Shown: piece by piece, positions 51,645 through 60,577 of the stretch
Layout: each line of letters opens with the position of its first letter
Numbering within the stretch: position 1 is the first letter of the stretch
Assembly: GCF_007827455.1 (NCBI RefSeq)
Contig: NZ_VISM01000001.1
Span: forward strand, 2,581,501 to 2,645,500
Direction of reading: 5' to 3'
DNA: 64,000 bases
Origin: Lutibacter sp. Hel_I_33_5
Lineage (GTDB): Bacteria > Bacteroidota > Bacteroidia > Flavobacteriales > Flavobacteriaceae
Position numbers and translations under genes: made by a program
The notes under the pieces: model-generated
Database searches by the model: none
Seen by the model: only the letters and a program-made list of their open reading frames with translations
What the model was told of the DNA's origin: nothing

Positions 51645-52169
51645 TTACTTGTAAGCTAATTTAATCTCCTGGAAAGTTTTATTTGTATTAATAAATTTAG
51701 AAATAATATTGAATCTTAACGTTTCAATTTCTTCATTAAAATAGCTAGCCCATTTATTATCTTTAAACAAATGATTTATTTTTTTTGTTCTGTTTTGTGC
51801 TTCTGAAAATGTAAATAAATAGTTTGTTGATTTTTCTTTCTTAGGTTGAATTCTTGCAGTTTTTGATTCAAAATCAACTTTTATATAAAATGTTTTTTCA
51901 GTTGAATTGATTGGATAGAAGTTTGTCCATTTTGCAAAACCAATAACTGTTTGTTGATTTTTATAATTTTCATCAGAAATTAATTTCCATCTACAATTAG
52001 CAACTCTTCCCCAATGATTTGATTTTCTAAATACACCTTCTTCAGTATAAAAATAAATGCTTTCTGATTTACTTTTATAATTTGTGTTTTCTGGAAATTC
52101 AAAGTCATCAACTTGTTGGAATTCGCAAAAAGTATGTTTAAAAAAGTTAGTTTGATTGTAGGTTTTCAA
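51645..52169 (-). CDS. Conserved hypothetical protein
   Basis: A protein of 174 residues with no signal peptide or membrane segment. It is rich in aromatic residues (FFKHTFCEFQQVDDFEFPE, WGRVANCRWKL). TTG at 52169 is preferred as start; the in-frame TTG at 52202 lies inside the dnaK terminator hairpin. There is no ATG nearby in frame. The function is not recognised. It sits between ndh and dnaK and is likely expressed on its own. Confidence 0.55.
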   Translation of the reverse strand: MKTYNQTNFFKHTFCEFQQVDDFEFPENTNYKSKSESIYFYTEEGVFRKSNHWGRVANCRWKLISDENYKNQQTVIGFAKWTNFYPINSTEKTFYIKVDFESKTARIQPKKEKSTNYLFTFSEAQNRTKKINHLFKDNKWASYFNEEIETLRFNIISKFINTNKTFQEIKLAYK

Positions 52170-52187
52170 ATGAAAATAGATTGAATT

Positions 52188-52220
52188 AAAAAACGCAACC
52201 AAATTAATGATTGCGTTTTA
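52188..52220 (-). terminator. Intrinsic terminator of dnaK
   Basis: AAACGCAA (52191-52198) pairs with TTGCGTTT (52211-52218), and the minus strand then carries a T-run. It overlaps the upstream end of the hypothetical gene. Confidence 0.8.
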
Positions 52221-52241
52221 TATCTATAGTAATTAAATTAC

Positions 52242-54143
52242 TTATTTAACTTCTTCGAAGTCTACATCTTCAACATTGTCACCTTGCGCATCTTCTGTTT
52301 GAGGTTCTCCTTGTTGAGCTCCAGCATCTGCACCTGCAGCACCTTGTGCAGCATACATTTCTTCTGAGGCAACTTTCCAAGCTTCATTTATCTTTTCCAT
52401 TGCAGCATCAATTTGTGCAAGATCTTTAGATTCATGAGCAGCTTTTAATTCAACTAAAGCAGCTTCGATTGGTCCTTTTTTCTCATCAGATAATTTCTCT
52501 CCAAATTCTTTTAATTGCTTTTCTGTTTGGAAAATCATTCCATCAGCGCCATTAATTTTTTCTGCAGTTTCTTTTGCTTTACTATCAGCTTCAGCGTTTG
52601 CTTCTGCATCTGCTTTCATTTGTGCGATGTCTTCTTCAGATAATCCAGAAGAAGCCTCAATTTTAATGTCTTGAGATTTTCCAGTTGCTTTATCAGAAGC
52701 AGAAACATTGATTATTCCGTTTGCATCAATATCAAAAGTTACTTCAATTTGAGGTACTCCTCTTTGTGCTGGTGGAATATCTGTTAATTGGAAACGACCA
52801 ATTGTTTTGTTATCCGCAGCCATGGCTCTTTCTCCTTGTAATACATGAATGTCTACAGAAGGTTGATTGTCTACTGCTGTAGAAAATACTTGCGATTTCT
52901 TTGTTGGAATGGTTGTGTTTGCATCAATTAATTTTGTGAAAACATTCCCCATAGTTTCAATACCTAATGATAAAGGAGTAACGTCTAATAACAATACATC
53001 TTTTACATCACCAGATAATACTCCACCTTGAATTGCAGCTCCTAAAGCAACAACTTCATCAGGATTTACACCTTTACTTGGTGCTTTTTTAAAGAATTTT
53101 TCAACAGCTTCTTGTACAGCAGGGATTCTTGTAGAACCACCAACTAAAACAACTTCATCAATATCAGATATTGATAAATCAGCATTTTTTAATGCAGTAG
53201 CACAAGGCTCTATTGTTCTTTTTACTAAATCGTCAATTAATTGCTCAAATTTAGCTCTAGTCATTGTTCTTACCAAGTGTTTTGGGCCACTAGCAGTAGC
53301 TGTAATATATGGTAAGTTTATTTCTGTAGAAGTTGTGCTAGATAATTCAATCTTCGCTTTTTCTGCAGCTTCTTTTAAACGTTGTAAAGACATTGGGTCT
53401 TTACGTAAATCCATTCCTTCTTCTGCATTAAACTCATCTGCTAACCAGTTGATTAATTTTTCATCAACATCATCACCACCTAAATGCGTATCTCCATCTG
53501 TTGCTAAAACTTCAAAAACACCATCTCCTAATTCTAAGATAGAAACATCATGTGTTCCTCCACCAAAATCAAAAACAACAATTTTCTTATCTTCACTAGC
53601 CTTGTCTAAACCGTACGCTAAAGCTGCGGCAGTAGGCTCGTTTATTATTCTTTTAACTTTTAATCCTGCAATTTCACCTGCTTCTTTTGTAGCTTGTCTT
53701 TGTGCATCGTTAAAATATGCTGGTACCGTAATAACCGCTTCAGAAACATCAGTTCCTAAATAGTCTTCGGCAGTTTTTTTCATTTTCTGTAACACCATAG
53801 CAGAAATTTCTTGTGGTGTATATAAACGACCATCAATATCTACACGTGGTGTATCATTATCTCCTTTAACTACTTTATAAGGAACTCTCTTTGCTTCTTT
53901 AGAAGACTCAGAAAATTTATTCCCCATAAAACGTTTTATAGAATATACTGTTTTTGTTGGATTGGTAACGGCTTGTCTTTTTGCTGGATCACCAATTTTA
54001 CGCTCTCCACCTTCTACAAATGCTACTACAGAAGGTGTAGTTCTTTTTCCTTCGGCATTAGGGATTACCACTGGCTCGTTTCCTTCCATTACAGAGACAC
54101 AAGAGTTGGTGGTACCTAAATCAATTCCAATAATTTTACTCAT
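52242..54143 (-). CDS. dnaK: Chaperone DnaK (Hsp70)
   Basis: A 633-residue Hsp70 with the nucleotide-binding signatures [31 protein letters not shown] and [13 protein letters not shown], a substrate-binding domain ([18 protein letters not shown]) and a C-terminal EDVDFEEVK tail. It refolds proteins with DnaJ and GrpE, which are not in the window. The upstream 245-base interval on the minus strand holds a candidate sigma-54-type promoter and a palindrome. It is a single-gene unit. Confidence 0.98.
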   Translation of the reverse strand: MSKIIGIDLGTTNSCVSVMEGNEPVVIPNAEGKRTTPSVVAFVEGGERKIGDPAKRQAVTNPTKTVYSIKRFMGNKFSESSKEAKRVPYKVVKGDNDTPRVDIDGRLYTPQEISAMVLQKMKKTAEDYLGTDVSEAVITVPAYFNDAQRQATKEAGEIAGLKVKRIINEPTAAALAYGLDKASEDKKIVVFDFGGGTHDVSILELGDGVFEVLATDGDTHLGGDDVDEKLINWLADEFNAEEGMDLRKDPMSLQRLKEAAEKAKIELSSTTSTEINLPYITATASGPKHLVRTMTRAKFEQLIDDLVKRTIEPCATALKNADLSISDIDEVVLVGGSTRIPAVQEAVEKFFKKAPSKGVNPDEVVALGAAIQGGVLSGDVKDVLLLDVTPLSLGIETMGNVFTKLIDANTTIPTKKSQVFSTAVDNQPSVDIHVLQGERAMAADNKTIGRFQLTDIPPAQRGVPQIEVTFDIDANGIINVSASDKATGKSQDIKIEASSGLSEEDIAQMKADAEANAEADSKAKETAEKINGADGMIFQTEKQLKEFGEKLSDEKKGPIEAALVELKAAHESKDLAQIDAAMEKINEAWKVASEEMYAAQGAAGADAGAQQGEPQTEDAQGDNVEDVDFEEVK

Positions 54144-54195
54144 AACTAATATTTATATTTAAAAATTTTAATTCAATTTTACTTTTATACCATTG

Positions 54196-54277
54196 ACAAT
54201 ATGTGTGCCAAGGGATTTTTGACTAAAAATTGGCAGTTTTGAAAAAAATAATTAAAAAATTGTGACATATTGACACA
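54196..54277 (-). promoter_or_regulatory. Candidate sigma-54-type promoter and upstream site of dnaK
   Basis: On the minus strand TTGGCAC (54211-54205), five bases, then TTGT (54199-54196) fits the -24/-12 sigma-54 spacing; TTGT replaces TTGC. About 60 bases upstream lies TGTGACATATTGACACA (54261-54277), a near palindrome that could be the activator site. Confidence 0.45.
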
Positions 54278-54330
54278 AATTGTATCTAAAATAATAGAAG
54301 GATACATTTTTAAGCAGTGCCTTTTTTTAG

Positions 54331-54338
54331 TATATTTG
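54331..54338 (+). promoter_or_regulatory. -7 box of the DUF2853 gene
   Basis: TATATTTG fits TAnnTTTG and lies 50 bases before the ATG. No TTG occurs at the expected -33 distance, so this is a partial promoter call. Confidence 0.45.
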
Positions 54339-54388
54339 GGTAATTGCTTAATTTTAATATAATTAAACCACAAAAAAAACAATAAATC

Positions 54389-54730
54389 ATGAGTAAATTT
54401 GACGAAAAAGTAGCTTTGTATAAAAAATTTATGGACGATAGAGATCTACGTTCAAACACAGAATTATTAGCAGCTGTAACAAAAGGTTTAGGCCCATCTA
54501 TTTATAAAGCAGATGCAGAGACTGTTTCTGGTTCTGATCCGAAAGAATTAGCAACTGTTAAAAATAATTACTTAATTAAAAAATTAGGGTTAAAGGATAG
54601 CAAAGAATTAGACGCTGGTATTGAAGAAGTAATGGATAGAATTGGAAAGTCTGAAAGAAAAAAATATAGAGCTGTAGTGTACTACATGTTAATGAAAAAA
54701 TTCGATAAAGAATCTGTTTACGGATTCTAA
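54389..54730 (+). CDS. DUF2853 family protein
   Basis: A 113-residue acidic-basic cytosolic protein of the DUF2853 type: FDEKVALYKKFMDDRDLR, NYLIKKLGLKDS and MDRIGKSERKKYRAVVYYML. The function is unknown. It diverges from dnaK across a 245-base interval and has its own terminator, so it is a single-gene unit. Confidence 0.87.
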   Translation: MSKFDEKVALYKKFMDDRDLRSNTELLAAVTKGLGPSIYKADAETVSGSDPKELATVKNNYLIKKLGLKDSKELDAGIEEVMDRIGKSERKKYRAVVYYMLMKKFDKESVYGF

Positions 54731-54755
54731 AGATTTCTTCTTTTAAAATAATAAT

Positions 54756-54785
54756 AAAAATCCAACTCATTGAGTTGGATTTTTT
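54756..54785 (+). terminator. Intrinsic terminator of the DUF2853 gene
   Basis: AAATCCAACTCA pairs with TGAGTTGGATTT around a very tight loop, followed by a T-run. Confidence 0.88.
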
Positions 54786-54821
54786 ACATTTACGGCATTA
54801 TTATATGTAAAAAATAAGAAT

Positions 54822-56243
54822 GTGCAATTTATTAGTGTTTTTGATATGCTTAAGGTTGGTGTAGGCCCATCTAGTTCTCATACCTTAGGTCCTTGGAGAG
54901 CTGCACAGCAATGGATTACAAGAATAAAAGAAACAAATCTCTTTGATTCTATCGATGGAATTAAAATAGATTTATATGGTTCGCTTTCATTAACAGGAAA
55001 AGGTCATGCTACAGATTTTGCAATACTGTTAGGGTTAAGTGGAACGGACCCAGAATATATTCCGATTGCAGATATTGATACAATTATCAATCAAATTAAA
55101 AGTAATAAGAAGTTACATTTTAATAATGAGAAAGAAATCAATTTTTCGATTGAAAATGTTGTTTTTAATAAAGACTTTTTACCATTTCATTCTAACGGAC
55201 TTACCTTTAGAGGTTTTTCTAAAGGAAAAGAAATTTCAACAGAAACATATTATTCTATTGGCGGTGGTTTTATTGTGAAAGAAACCGATTCACTATCAGA
55301 AGAAATAGCAATAACTAAGCAAAATTTTCCATTTCCAATTAATAGAGCTGTTCAATTAGAAGAATATTGTGAGAACGAAAATCTGTTAATTTCTGATATT
55401 GTTTTAAATAATGAACTTGAACTTAGAAGTAAAGAAGAAATAGATATCGAGTTAAAAAGAATCTGGGATACCATGCTAGAATGCATGTATATTGGTTGCC
55501 ATACTGAAGGAAAACTTCCTGGAGGATTAAATGTAAAACGAAGAGCTTTCGATTCGCATAAAAAGTTGATAAAAGACGGAAAGTATACCAATGCAAACGA
55601 ATGGATTTCTGCCATTAGGAATTCGGAAGTAAAATTTAGAGAAATTTTAAAGTGGGTGAGTTGTTTTGCGCTTTCTACCAATGAAGTAAATGCCTCTTTA
55701 GGAAGAGTTGTAACTGCGCCAACAAATGGAAGTGCTGGTGTAATTCCTGCTGTTTTAATGTATTATTTAGTGATTGAAAATCACGAAGCTGATTTTGAAC
55801 ATATTAAAAAATTCTTGTTAACGGCTGGAGAAATTGGAAGTATTTTTAAGAAAAATGCTACAATTTCTGCAGCAATGGGAGGTTGTCAGGCAGAGATTGG
55901 TGTTTCTTCGGCTATGGCGGCGGCGGCATTAACAGAATTGTTAGACGGAACTCCTGCACAATGTTTAGTGGCAGCAGAAATTGCTATGGAACATCATTTA
56001 GGTTTAACCTGTGATCCAATAGGAGGTTTGGTTCAAGTTCCATGTATAGAACGGAATGCAATGGGGGCAATAAAAGCAATTAATGCAGCAGAATTAGCTT
56101 TGGAAACAAATCCTAAAGAATCATTAGTCCCATTAGATAAAGTAATTGATACGATGTGGGAAACCGCTAAAGATATGAACCGTAATTATAAAGAAACTTC
56201 TGAAGGTGGATTAGCTGTTACAGTTAGAATAGTTGATTGTTAA
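54822..56243 (+). CDS. sdaA: L-serine ammonia-lyase (iron-sulfur type)
   Basis: A 473-residue single-chain L-serine dehydratase producing pyruvate and ammonia. The N-terminal VGVGPSSSHTLGPWRAA segment is the beta domain. The catalytic domain has the cysteine-bearing segments MGGCQAEIGVSSAMAAAALT, LTCDPIGGLVQVPCIERNAM that hold the 4Fe-4S cluster. The start is GTG at 54822; the overlapping ATG at 54820 is out of frame. It converges with and overlaps the DUF2809 gene by 33 bases. Confidence 0.94.
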   Translation: MQFISVFDMLKVGVGPSSSHTLGPWRAAQQWITRIKETNLFDSIDGIKIDLYGSLSLTGKGHATDFAILLGLSGTDPEYIPIADIDTIINQIKSNKKLHFNNEKEINFSIENVVFNKDFLPFHSNGLTFRGFSKGKEISTETYYSIGGGFIVKETDSLSEEIAITKQNFPFPINRAVQLEEYCENENLLISDIVLNNELELRSKEEIDIELKRIWDTMLECMYIGCHTEGKLPGGLNVKRRAFDSHKKLIKDGKYTNANEWISAIRNSEVKFREILKWVSCFALSTNEVNASLGRVVTAPTNGSAGVIPAVLMYYLVIENHEADFEHIKKFLLTAGEIGSIFKKNATISAAMGGCQAEIGVSSAMAAAALTELLDGTPAQCLVAAEIAMEHHLGLTCDPIGGLVQVPCIERNAMGAIKAINAAELALETNPKESLVPLDKVIDTMWETAKDMNRNYKETSEGGLAVTVRIVDC

Positions 56244-56597
56244 TTTGTTATCTAAAGGGAAACATAATAAAGCGCCAATTGAGTAAGCTAATAAATCTAG
56301 CCAATCGAAAGTTGAGCCTAAAACTATTTTTGCAATTTTATTATTTTCTAAACCCAAGAGAGAAGCAAATTGAAAATATTGCAATATTTCAATTATAAAA
56401 GCAAATATTAAAACTCCAATAATTAATTTTATTGAATTTCCGTGATAAAAAATTCTACAAAAAGAGAATAATAATATCACTACTAAAACATCACCTAAAA
56501 TAGGTCTTATAAATTTATCTTTAAAAAAAGTTGCTATCAATACCTCTATTAAAAATAAAAGTAAGGTTATATAAATATATTTTTTGTCGATTTTCAC
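56211..56597 (-). CDS. DUF2809 family membrane protein
   Basis: A 128-residue membrane protein with four helices and a GDVLVVILLFSFCRIF segment typical of DUF2809, followed by EILQYFQ and GSTFDWLDLLAYSIGALLC. The function is unknown. GTG start; it shares one base with the yaaA stop (TAGTG), so the two are cotranscribed. Its 3' end overlaps sdaA on the other strand. Confidence 0.8.
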   Translation of the reverse strand: MKIDKKYIYITLLLFLIEVLIATFFKDKFIRPILGDVLVVILLFSFCRIFYHGNSIKLIIGVLIFAFIIEILQYFQFASLLGLENNKIAKIVLGSTFDWLDLLAYSIGALLCFPLDNKLTINYSNCNS

Positions 56598-57355
56598 TAT
56601 CGTGTAAATACCAATTCCGTTTCTGAAGACATACTCTCTGAAAACCCGTATTTATCTACATTAAAACCTTTTAAATCTTCTATGGTTTTAATATTATTAT
56701 CGATGATATAACGTACCATTAATCCACGTGCTTTTTTAGCAAAAGTCATAATGGTTTTGTATTGCCCGTTTTTAAAATCTTTAAAAACAGGAGTTATCAT
56801 GGAGACTTTTAATACTTTTTGATTTACTGCTTTAAAGTATTCTGAACTGGCTAAATTTACAAGTAACTCATCATCTTCTATTTCGCTGTTTAAAGTATTG
56901 GCAAGTTCGTCTCCCCAGAATTTATACAAGTTATCTTTTCTTCCAACCTTTATGCGTGTACCCATTTCTAAACGATACGGTTGAATTAAATCTAACGGTT
57001 TTAATAAACCATATAAACCTGATAAAATGCGTAAATTGTTTTGCAATAAAGGCAATTTTTCTTCGGATAAAGTGGTTACATCTATTCCTCTAAAAACTTC
57101 ACCAGTAAAAGCATAAATAGCTTGTTTAGCATTATCTAAATTAAAAGGAGGTTGCCATGTTTGATTACGCTCGTAATTTAATTCGGCTAACGCAGAAGAA
57201 ATACTCATTAAATCGCCCAACTTTTTTCTAGACAACGTTTTTAGTTTCTTGTTTAGTTTTTCTGATTGATCTAAAAACTGAGGTTGTGTATGCAAGCTTG
57301 TGTTAGCTTTAGTCTCAAAATCTAATGATTTGGCTGGAGATATGATTATTTTCAT
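56597..57355 (-). CDS. yaaA: Peroxide stress protein YaaA
   Basis: A 252-residue protein of the YaaA/DUF328 family: N-terminus MKIIISPAKSLDFETKAN, internal LSGLYGLLKPLDLIQPYRLE and MGTRIKVGRKDNLYKFWG. In E. coli YaaA limits iron-dependent damage during peroxide stress and binds DNA. ATG at 57355 is chosen: the upstream in-frame ATG at 57409 adds 18 residues not seen in the family. It is the first gene of the yaaA - DUF2809 unit. Confidence 0.93.
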   Translation of the reverse strand: MKIIISPAKSLDFETKANTSLHTQPQFLDQSEKLNKKLKTLSRKKLGDLMSISSALAELNYERNQTWQPPFNLDNAKQAIYAFTGEVFRGIDVTTLSEEKLPLLQNNLRILSGLYGLLKPLDLIQPYRLEMGTRIKVGRKDNLYKFWGDELANTLNSEIEDDELLVNLASSEYFKAVNQKVLKVSMITPVFKDFKNGQYKTIMTFAKKARGLMVRYIIDNNIKTIEDLKGFNVDKYGFSESMSSETELVFTR

Positions 57356-57523
57356 ACTGAAAAATGTTGATGCTTTTAAATGTTGAATTGTTATAATGTA
57401 AAAGTACAATTCAAATAAAGAAAATTCAAATTTTAGTGATTTTAAAATTGATAATAGTATTTGTGAAATTTATAAAAAAAATAACCTTAAGTTTTTTTTA
57501 CTATTTTAGTATAAAAATATAAT

Positions 57524-58843
57524 ATGCATAAGAAAAAATTCTCAAAGCTTATAGGGCTTAAATATGAAGATTTTTTAAGCTTTAAAGAATCTGGTCAAAT
57601 AATCTCTCAAGAGGCAAGATTGATTCCATTGCTTAAAACTGGAGATGAAGGTGCTTTAACTTCAATTTTTTTATCATCTATTAAATTAATTAGAGAGTAT
57701 AGAAACTCAATATTTAAGGAAATTAAGCTTAGTAAAATTGGAAAAATTTATTATTTAACAGAAGTGGTCTTTAATGATATTAATACAAGCTCTAGAATAG
57801 ATGGGTTGATATTAGTTGTTTCAAAAGGAATAATTAAAGATGCAGTTGTTTTTGAAATGAAAAACAAAAACAATAGTGTGGATAAAAATCAAGTTGAAAA
57901 ATATATTAATCTTTGTAAAAAGATTGGTGTTTCTAAAATGGCTACAATTTCAAATGAATTTGTTTCTGATTCAAGCTTGTCGCCTGTGAATGCAAAAGCA
58001 CCAAGAAATTTTTCTTTATATCATTTTTCTTGGACATATCTAATGACCAAAGGTCAATTGTTGCTTTTTAAAAATGATGCAAACATAAAGGATGAGGATC
58101 AGGTAGAAATAATGAAGGAAGTTTTATATTATTTTGACAGTCCAACTTCAGGTATCAATGGTTATCATATGATGAAAAAAGGCTGGAAAGAAACTGTTGA
58201 TAATATTTCTAACAGAATTCCTTTAAGGGTTACAGATACTAGTCTTATTGAAGCTGTAGAAAGTTGGCATGAGGAGGAAAAAGATATGGCTTTATTCTTA
58301 AGTAGAAAACTTGGGGTTTTAGTTAAATCTACAAATAGAAATAAAGACAGTGTTAAGGATGATGTAAGAAGAATTGTGAAAAGTGAAGAATTATTTGGTA
58401 ACTTAAGTGTGAAAAATTCTGTTTCAAATATAAAAATAAGATTAGATTTTGAAGTTAAAACAGTTTCTATGGCGGTAAAGGTAAACCCTCCGCAAAATAA
58501 AGGAACAATTGCTAAAATAACTTGGATAGGAAAACAATTAGAGTCAGCAAAAAAGAAAAATGAATTAGTGTTTTCTACTTTAGAAAAAGATTTATTAATT
58601 GAAGCAAATGTTAAGCATGCAAGAGAAAATATAAGAATTCCTATAACGGGTTTTGAAATTTTGTTACAAGATACCAAGGGAAAAGAAATTCAGGCATTTA
58701 ATATTGTTTTAATGTCAAAATTTAATGCAAGTTTTGGAAGCAATAAAAAATTTATTGCATTAATAGAGAAAATGGTTATTGAATTTTATTCAGGAATTGT
58801 TCAACATTTAGCTAATTGGAATCAACCAGCTCCAAAACTTTAA
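57524..58843 (+). CDS. PD-(D/E)XK nuclease-like orphan protein
   Basis: A 439-residue cytosolic protein. Residues about 80-125 contain a PD-(D/E)XK-like core: Asp93 in RIDGLIL, then Glu111-x-Lys113 in VVFEMKNK, followed by a Gln/Lys helix (DKNQVEKYI). The rest, about 130-439, is not recognised; it has no membrane segments or signal. The gene is isolated and its neighbours are unrelated, which is typical of orphan nuclease-like proteins that can act in DNA repair or defence. No partner methylase or toxin is adjacent. It converges with rluD and overlaps by 4 bases. Confidence 0.62.
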   Translation: MHKKKFSKLIGLKYEDFLSFKESGQIISQEARLIPLLKTGDEGALTSIFLSSIKLIREYRNSIFKEIKLSKIGKIYYLTEVVFNDINTSSRIDGLILVVSKGIIKDAVVFEMKNKNNSVDKNQVEKYINLCKKIGVSKMATISNEFVSDSSLSPVNAKAPRNFSLYHFSWTYLMTKGQLLLFKNDANIKDEDQVEIMKEVLYYFDSPTSGINGYHMMKKGWKETVDNISNRIPLRVTDTSLIEAVESWHEEEKDMALFLSRKLGVLVKSTNRNKDSVKDDVRRIVKSEELFGNLSVKNSVSNIKIRLDFEVKTVSMAVKVNPPQNKGTIAKITWIGKQLESAKKKNELVFSTLEKDLLIEANVKHARENIRIPITGFEILLQDTKGKEIQAFNIVLMSKFNASFGSNKKFIALIEKMVIEFYSGIVQHLANWNQPAPKL

Positions 58844-59874
58844 TCTATATCCTTAGAATTCTCAGAATAGGTACGCCATTTTTCTAAACAGTTGCTAATA
58901 TCCTCAGGAACTTCAGAATTAAATTGCATAAACTCTCCAGTAGTTGGGTGAGTAAATCCTAGGGTTTTTGCATGCAATGCTTGTCTTGGCAATGTTTTAA
59001 AACAGTTTTGTACAAACTGTTTGTATTTAGTAAACGTAGTACCTTTTAAAATATCATCTCCACCATAACGTTCGTCATTAAAAAGAGTATGTCCAATATG
59101 TTTAAAATGCGCTCTAATTTGATGTGTTCTTCCAGTCTCTAATTTACACTGTACTAGGGTAACATACGTTAATCTTTCTAAAACTTTAAAATGAGTGACT
59201 GCATGTTTTCCAAAATCACCATCAGGAAAAACAGACATCTGTAAACGGTTTTTTAAACTACGTCCAATATGTCCTTCAATTTTGCCTTCATCTTCATCCA
59301 TATGTCCCCAAACCAAAGCGTAATACAAACGCTCTGTAGTTCTGTCAAAAAATTGCTTAGATAAGTGTGCCATGGCAAATTCCGTTTTGGCAACTACTAA
59401 TAATCCACTGGTATCTTTATCAATTCTATGAACCAAACCTGGGCGTTCGTTAGAATTGGTCGGTAAATTTTCTATATGATGAATTAATCCGTTTACCAAG
59501 GTCCCAGAATAATTTCCATGACCAGGATGCACAACCATTCCTGCAGATTTATTGACAACAATTACAGTATCATCTTCATAAACAATGTCTAACGGAATAT
59601 CTTCTGCAACCAATAAATTTTCGTGTGGTGGATGTGCCAAAACTACTCGTACAACATCATTAGGTTTAACTTTGTAGTTCGATTTTACGGCAACATCATT
59701 TACCAAAACATTACCCGCTTTTGCAGCTTGTTGCACTTTGTTTCTAGTAGCATTTTCTACAAAATTCATTAAAAATTTATCGACACGTAATGGTTCTTGA
59801 CCACTACCTGCAGTAAATCGATAATGCTCGTATAATTCGTCGTTCTCTAAATCTTGTGGATTATTCTCTTGCAC
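58840..59874 (-). CDS. rluD: RluA-family pseudouridine synthase (RluD-like)
   Basis: A 344-residue rRNA modification enzyme. An N-terminal S4 RNA-binding domain (about 28-75, DKFLMNFVENATRNKVQQAA) precedes the catalytic domain with the invariant aspartate in HRIDKDTSGLLVVAKT and LETGRTHQIRAH. It isomerises uridine in 23S rRNA helix 69 in the RluD model; the exact site is inferred. It is cotranscribed with the PASTA gene upstream of it on the minus strand. Confidence 0.93.
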   Translation of the reverse strand: MQENNPQDLENDELYEHYRFTAGSGQEPLRVDKFLMNFVENATRNKVQQAAKAGNVLVNDVAVKSNYKVKPNDVVRVVLAHPPHENLLVAEDIPLDIVYEDDTVIVVNKSAGMVVHPGHGNYSGTLVNGLIHHIENLPTNSNERPGLVHRIDKDTSGLLVVAKTEFAMAHLSKQFFDRTTERLYYALVWGHMDEDEGKIEGHIGRSLKNRLQMSVFPDGDFGKHAVTHFKVLERLTYVTLVQCKLETGRTHQIRAHFKHIGHTLFNDERYGGDDILKGTTFTKYKQFVQNCFKTLPRQALHAKTLGFTHPTTGEFMQFNSEVPEDISNCLEKWRTYSENSKDID

Positions 59875-59931
59875 TTCTATAATTTAAGGGAAACAAAGTA
59901 TTTAAACTTTATTGTTTTTACTAACATCTAA

Positions 59932-60486
59932 CTAATACCCATTTCCATCACCTAAAACTAAGTCTATCACAGAGTTTTTAGGTAATTTATCTCCTGGATT
60001 TACTTTTTCGCCTTTAAATCGGAAACCTCTTACAACGTTTTTTCCTAAATCTGGAATAAATGTAAACTTACCAACTTTAAAACCAATAGCACTTAATTGT
60101 GTAACTACTTGACGTTTAGTTCTTCCTAGTAATTCAGGGATTTTAACATCTCTAAATCTAGACGGATTTAAGGTTAAGTATATTTTACGTTGCTCTTTTA
60201 CAAAATCGCCAGCTTCTGGATTTTGCTCAATCACAGATTTTATAGGGTAATTTGGATTAAAACTTGCAGAATCAATCACAATAAAGTCTAATTCTAAATC
60301 GGTTAATTTTTTTTGAACTTCAGCCAATGACATTTTTTGTAAATCTGGAACTTGAATTTTTTGACTATGATTTGTGCTAAAACCCAACCACCAATTTAAA
60401 ATAAAAATAAAAGCTAACAATCCTAAAATTGCCAATCCTATTTGTTTTAAAAACGCCTTGCTTTTTAAGAACTGAAGTAAACTCAT
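59932..60486 (-). CDS. PASTA domain membrane protein
   Basis: A 184-residue protein with one N-terminal membrane helix (LAILGLLAFIFILNWWLGFS) and two PASTA domains (KIQVPDLQKMSLAEVQKKLT and KIPELLGRTKRQVVTQLS). PASTA domains usually bind peptidoglycan or beta-lactams. ATG at 60486 is chosen over GTG at 60507 because a -7 box (CAAATATA on the plus strand, 60507-60514) covers the upstream codon. It diverges from ddl, another cell-wall gene. Confidence 0.83.
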   Translation of the reverse strand: MSLLQFLKSKAFLKQIGLAILGLLAFIFILNWWLGFSTNHSQKIQVPDLQKMSLAEVQKKLTDLELDFIVIDSASFNPNYPIKSVIEQNPEAGDFVKEQRKIYLTLNPSRFRDVKIPELLGRTKRQVVTQLSAIGFKVGKFTFIPDLGKNVVRGFRFKGEKVNPGDKLPKNSVIDLVLGDGNGY

Positions 60487-60506
60487 GTACTGATTTTTTG
60501 GTTTCA

Positions 60507-60514
60507 CAAATATA
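60507..60514 (-). promoter_or_regulatory. -7 box of the PASTA/rluD unit
   Basis: The minus-strand reading TATATTTG matches TAnnTTTG. It covers an in-frame GTG, so transcription probably starts downstream of it and translation uses ATG 60486. No -33 TTG was found at the normal spacing. Confidence 0.5.
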
Positions 60515-60527
60515 TAAAAAGTAAACG

Positions 60528-60559
60528 TTGTGGATTCTATTTATATTTTGATAAATTTG
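60528..60559 (+). promoter_or_regulatory. Promoter of ddl
   Basis: TTG at 60528-60530 and TAAATTTG at 60552-60559 are 21 bases apart, a good fit to the Bacteroidetes consensus. The ATG is 18 bases downstream. Confidence 0.65.
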
Positions 60560-60577
60560 TTTTATTGATCCCAAATT

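Noticed and set aside
53335..53763. 142-residue plus-strand ORF inside dnaK
   Set aside because: Antisense to the highly conserved nucleotide-binding domain; its Ser/Pro-rich translation is the usual artefact of dnaK reverse frames.
58165..58677. 170-residue minus-strand ORF within the PD-(D/E)XK-like gene
   Set aside because: Phe/Ser/Leu-rich translation typical of the reverse frame of a Lys/Glu-rich gene; no domain seen.
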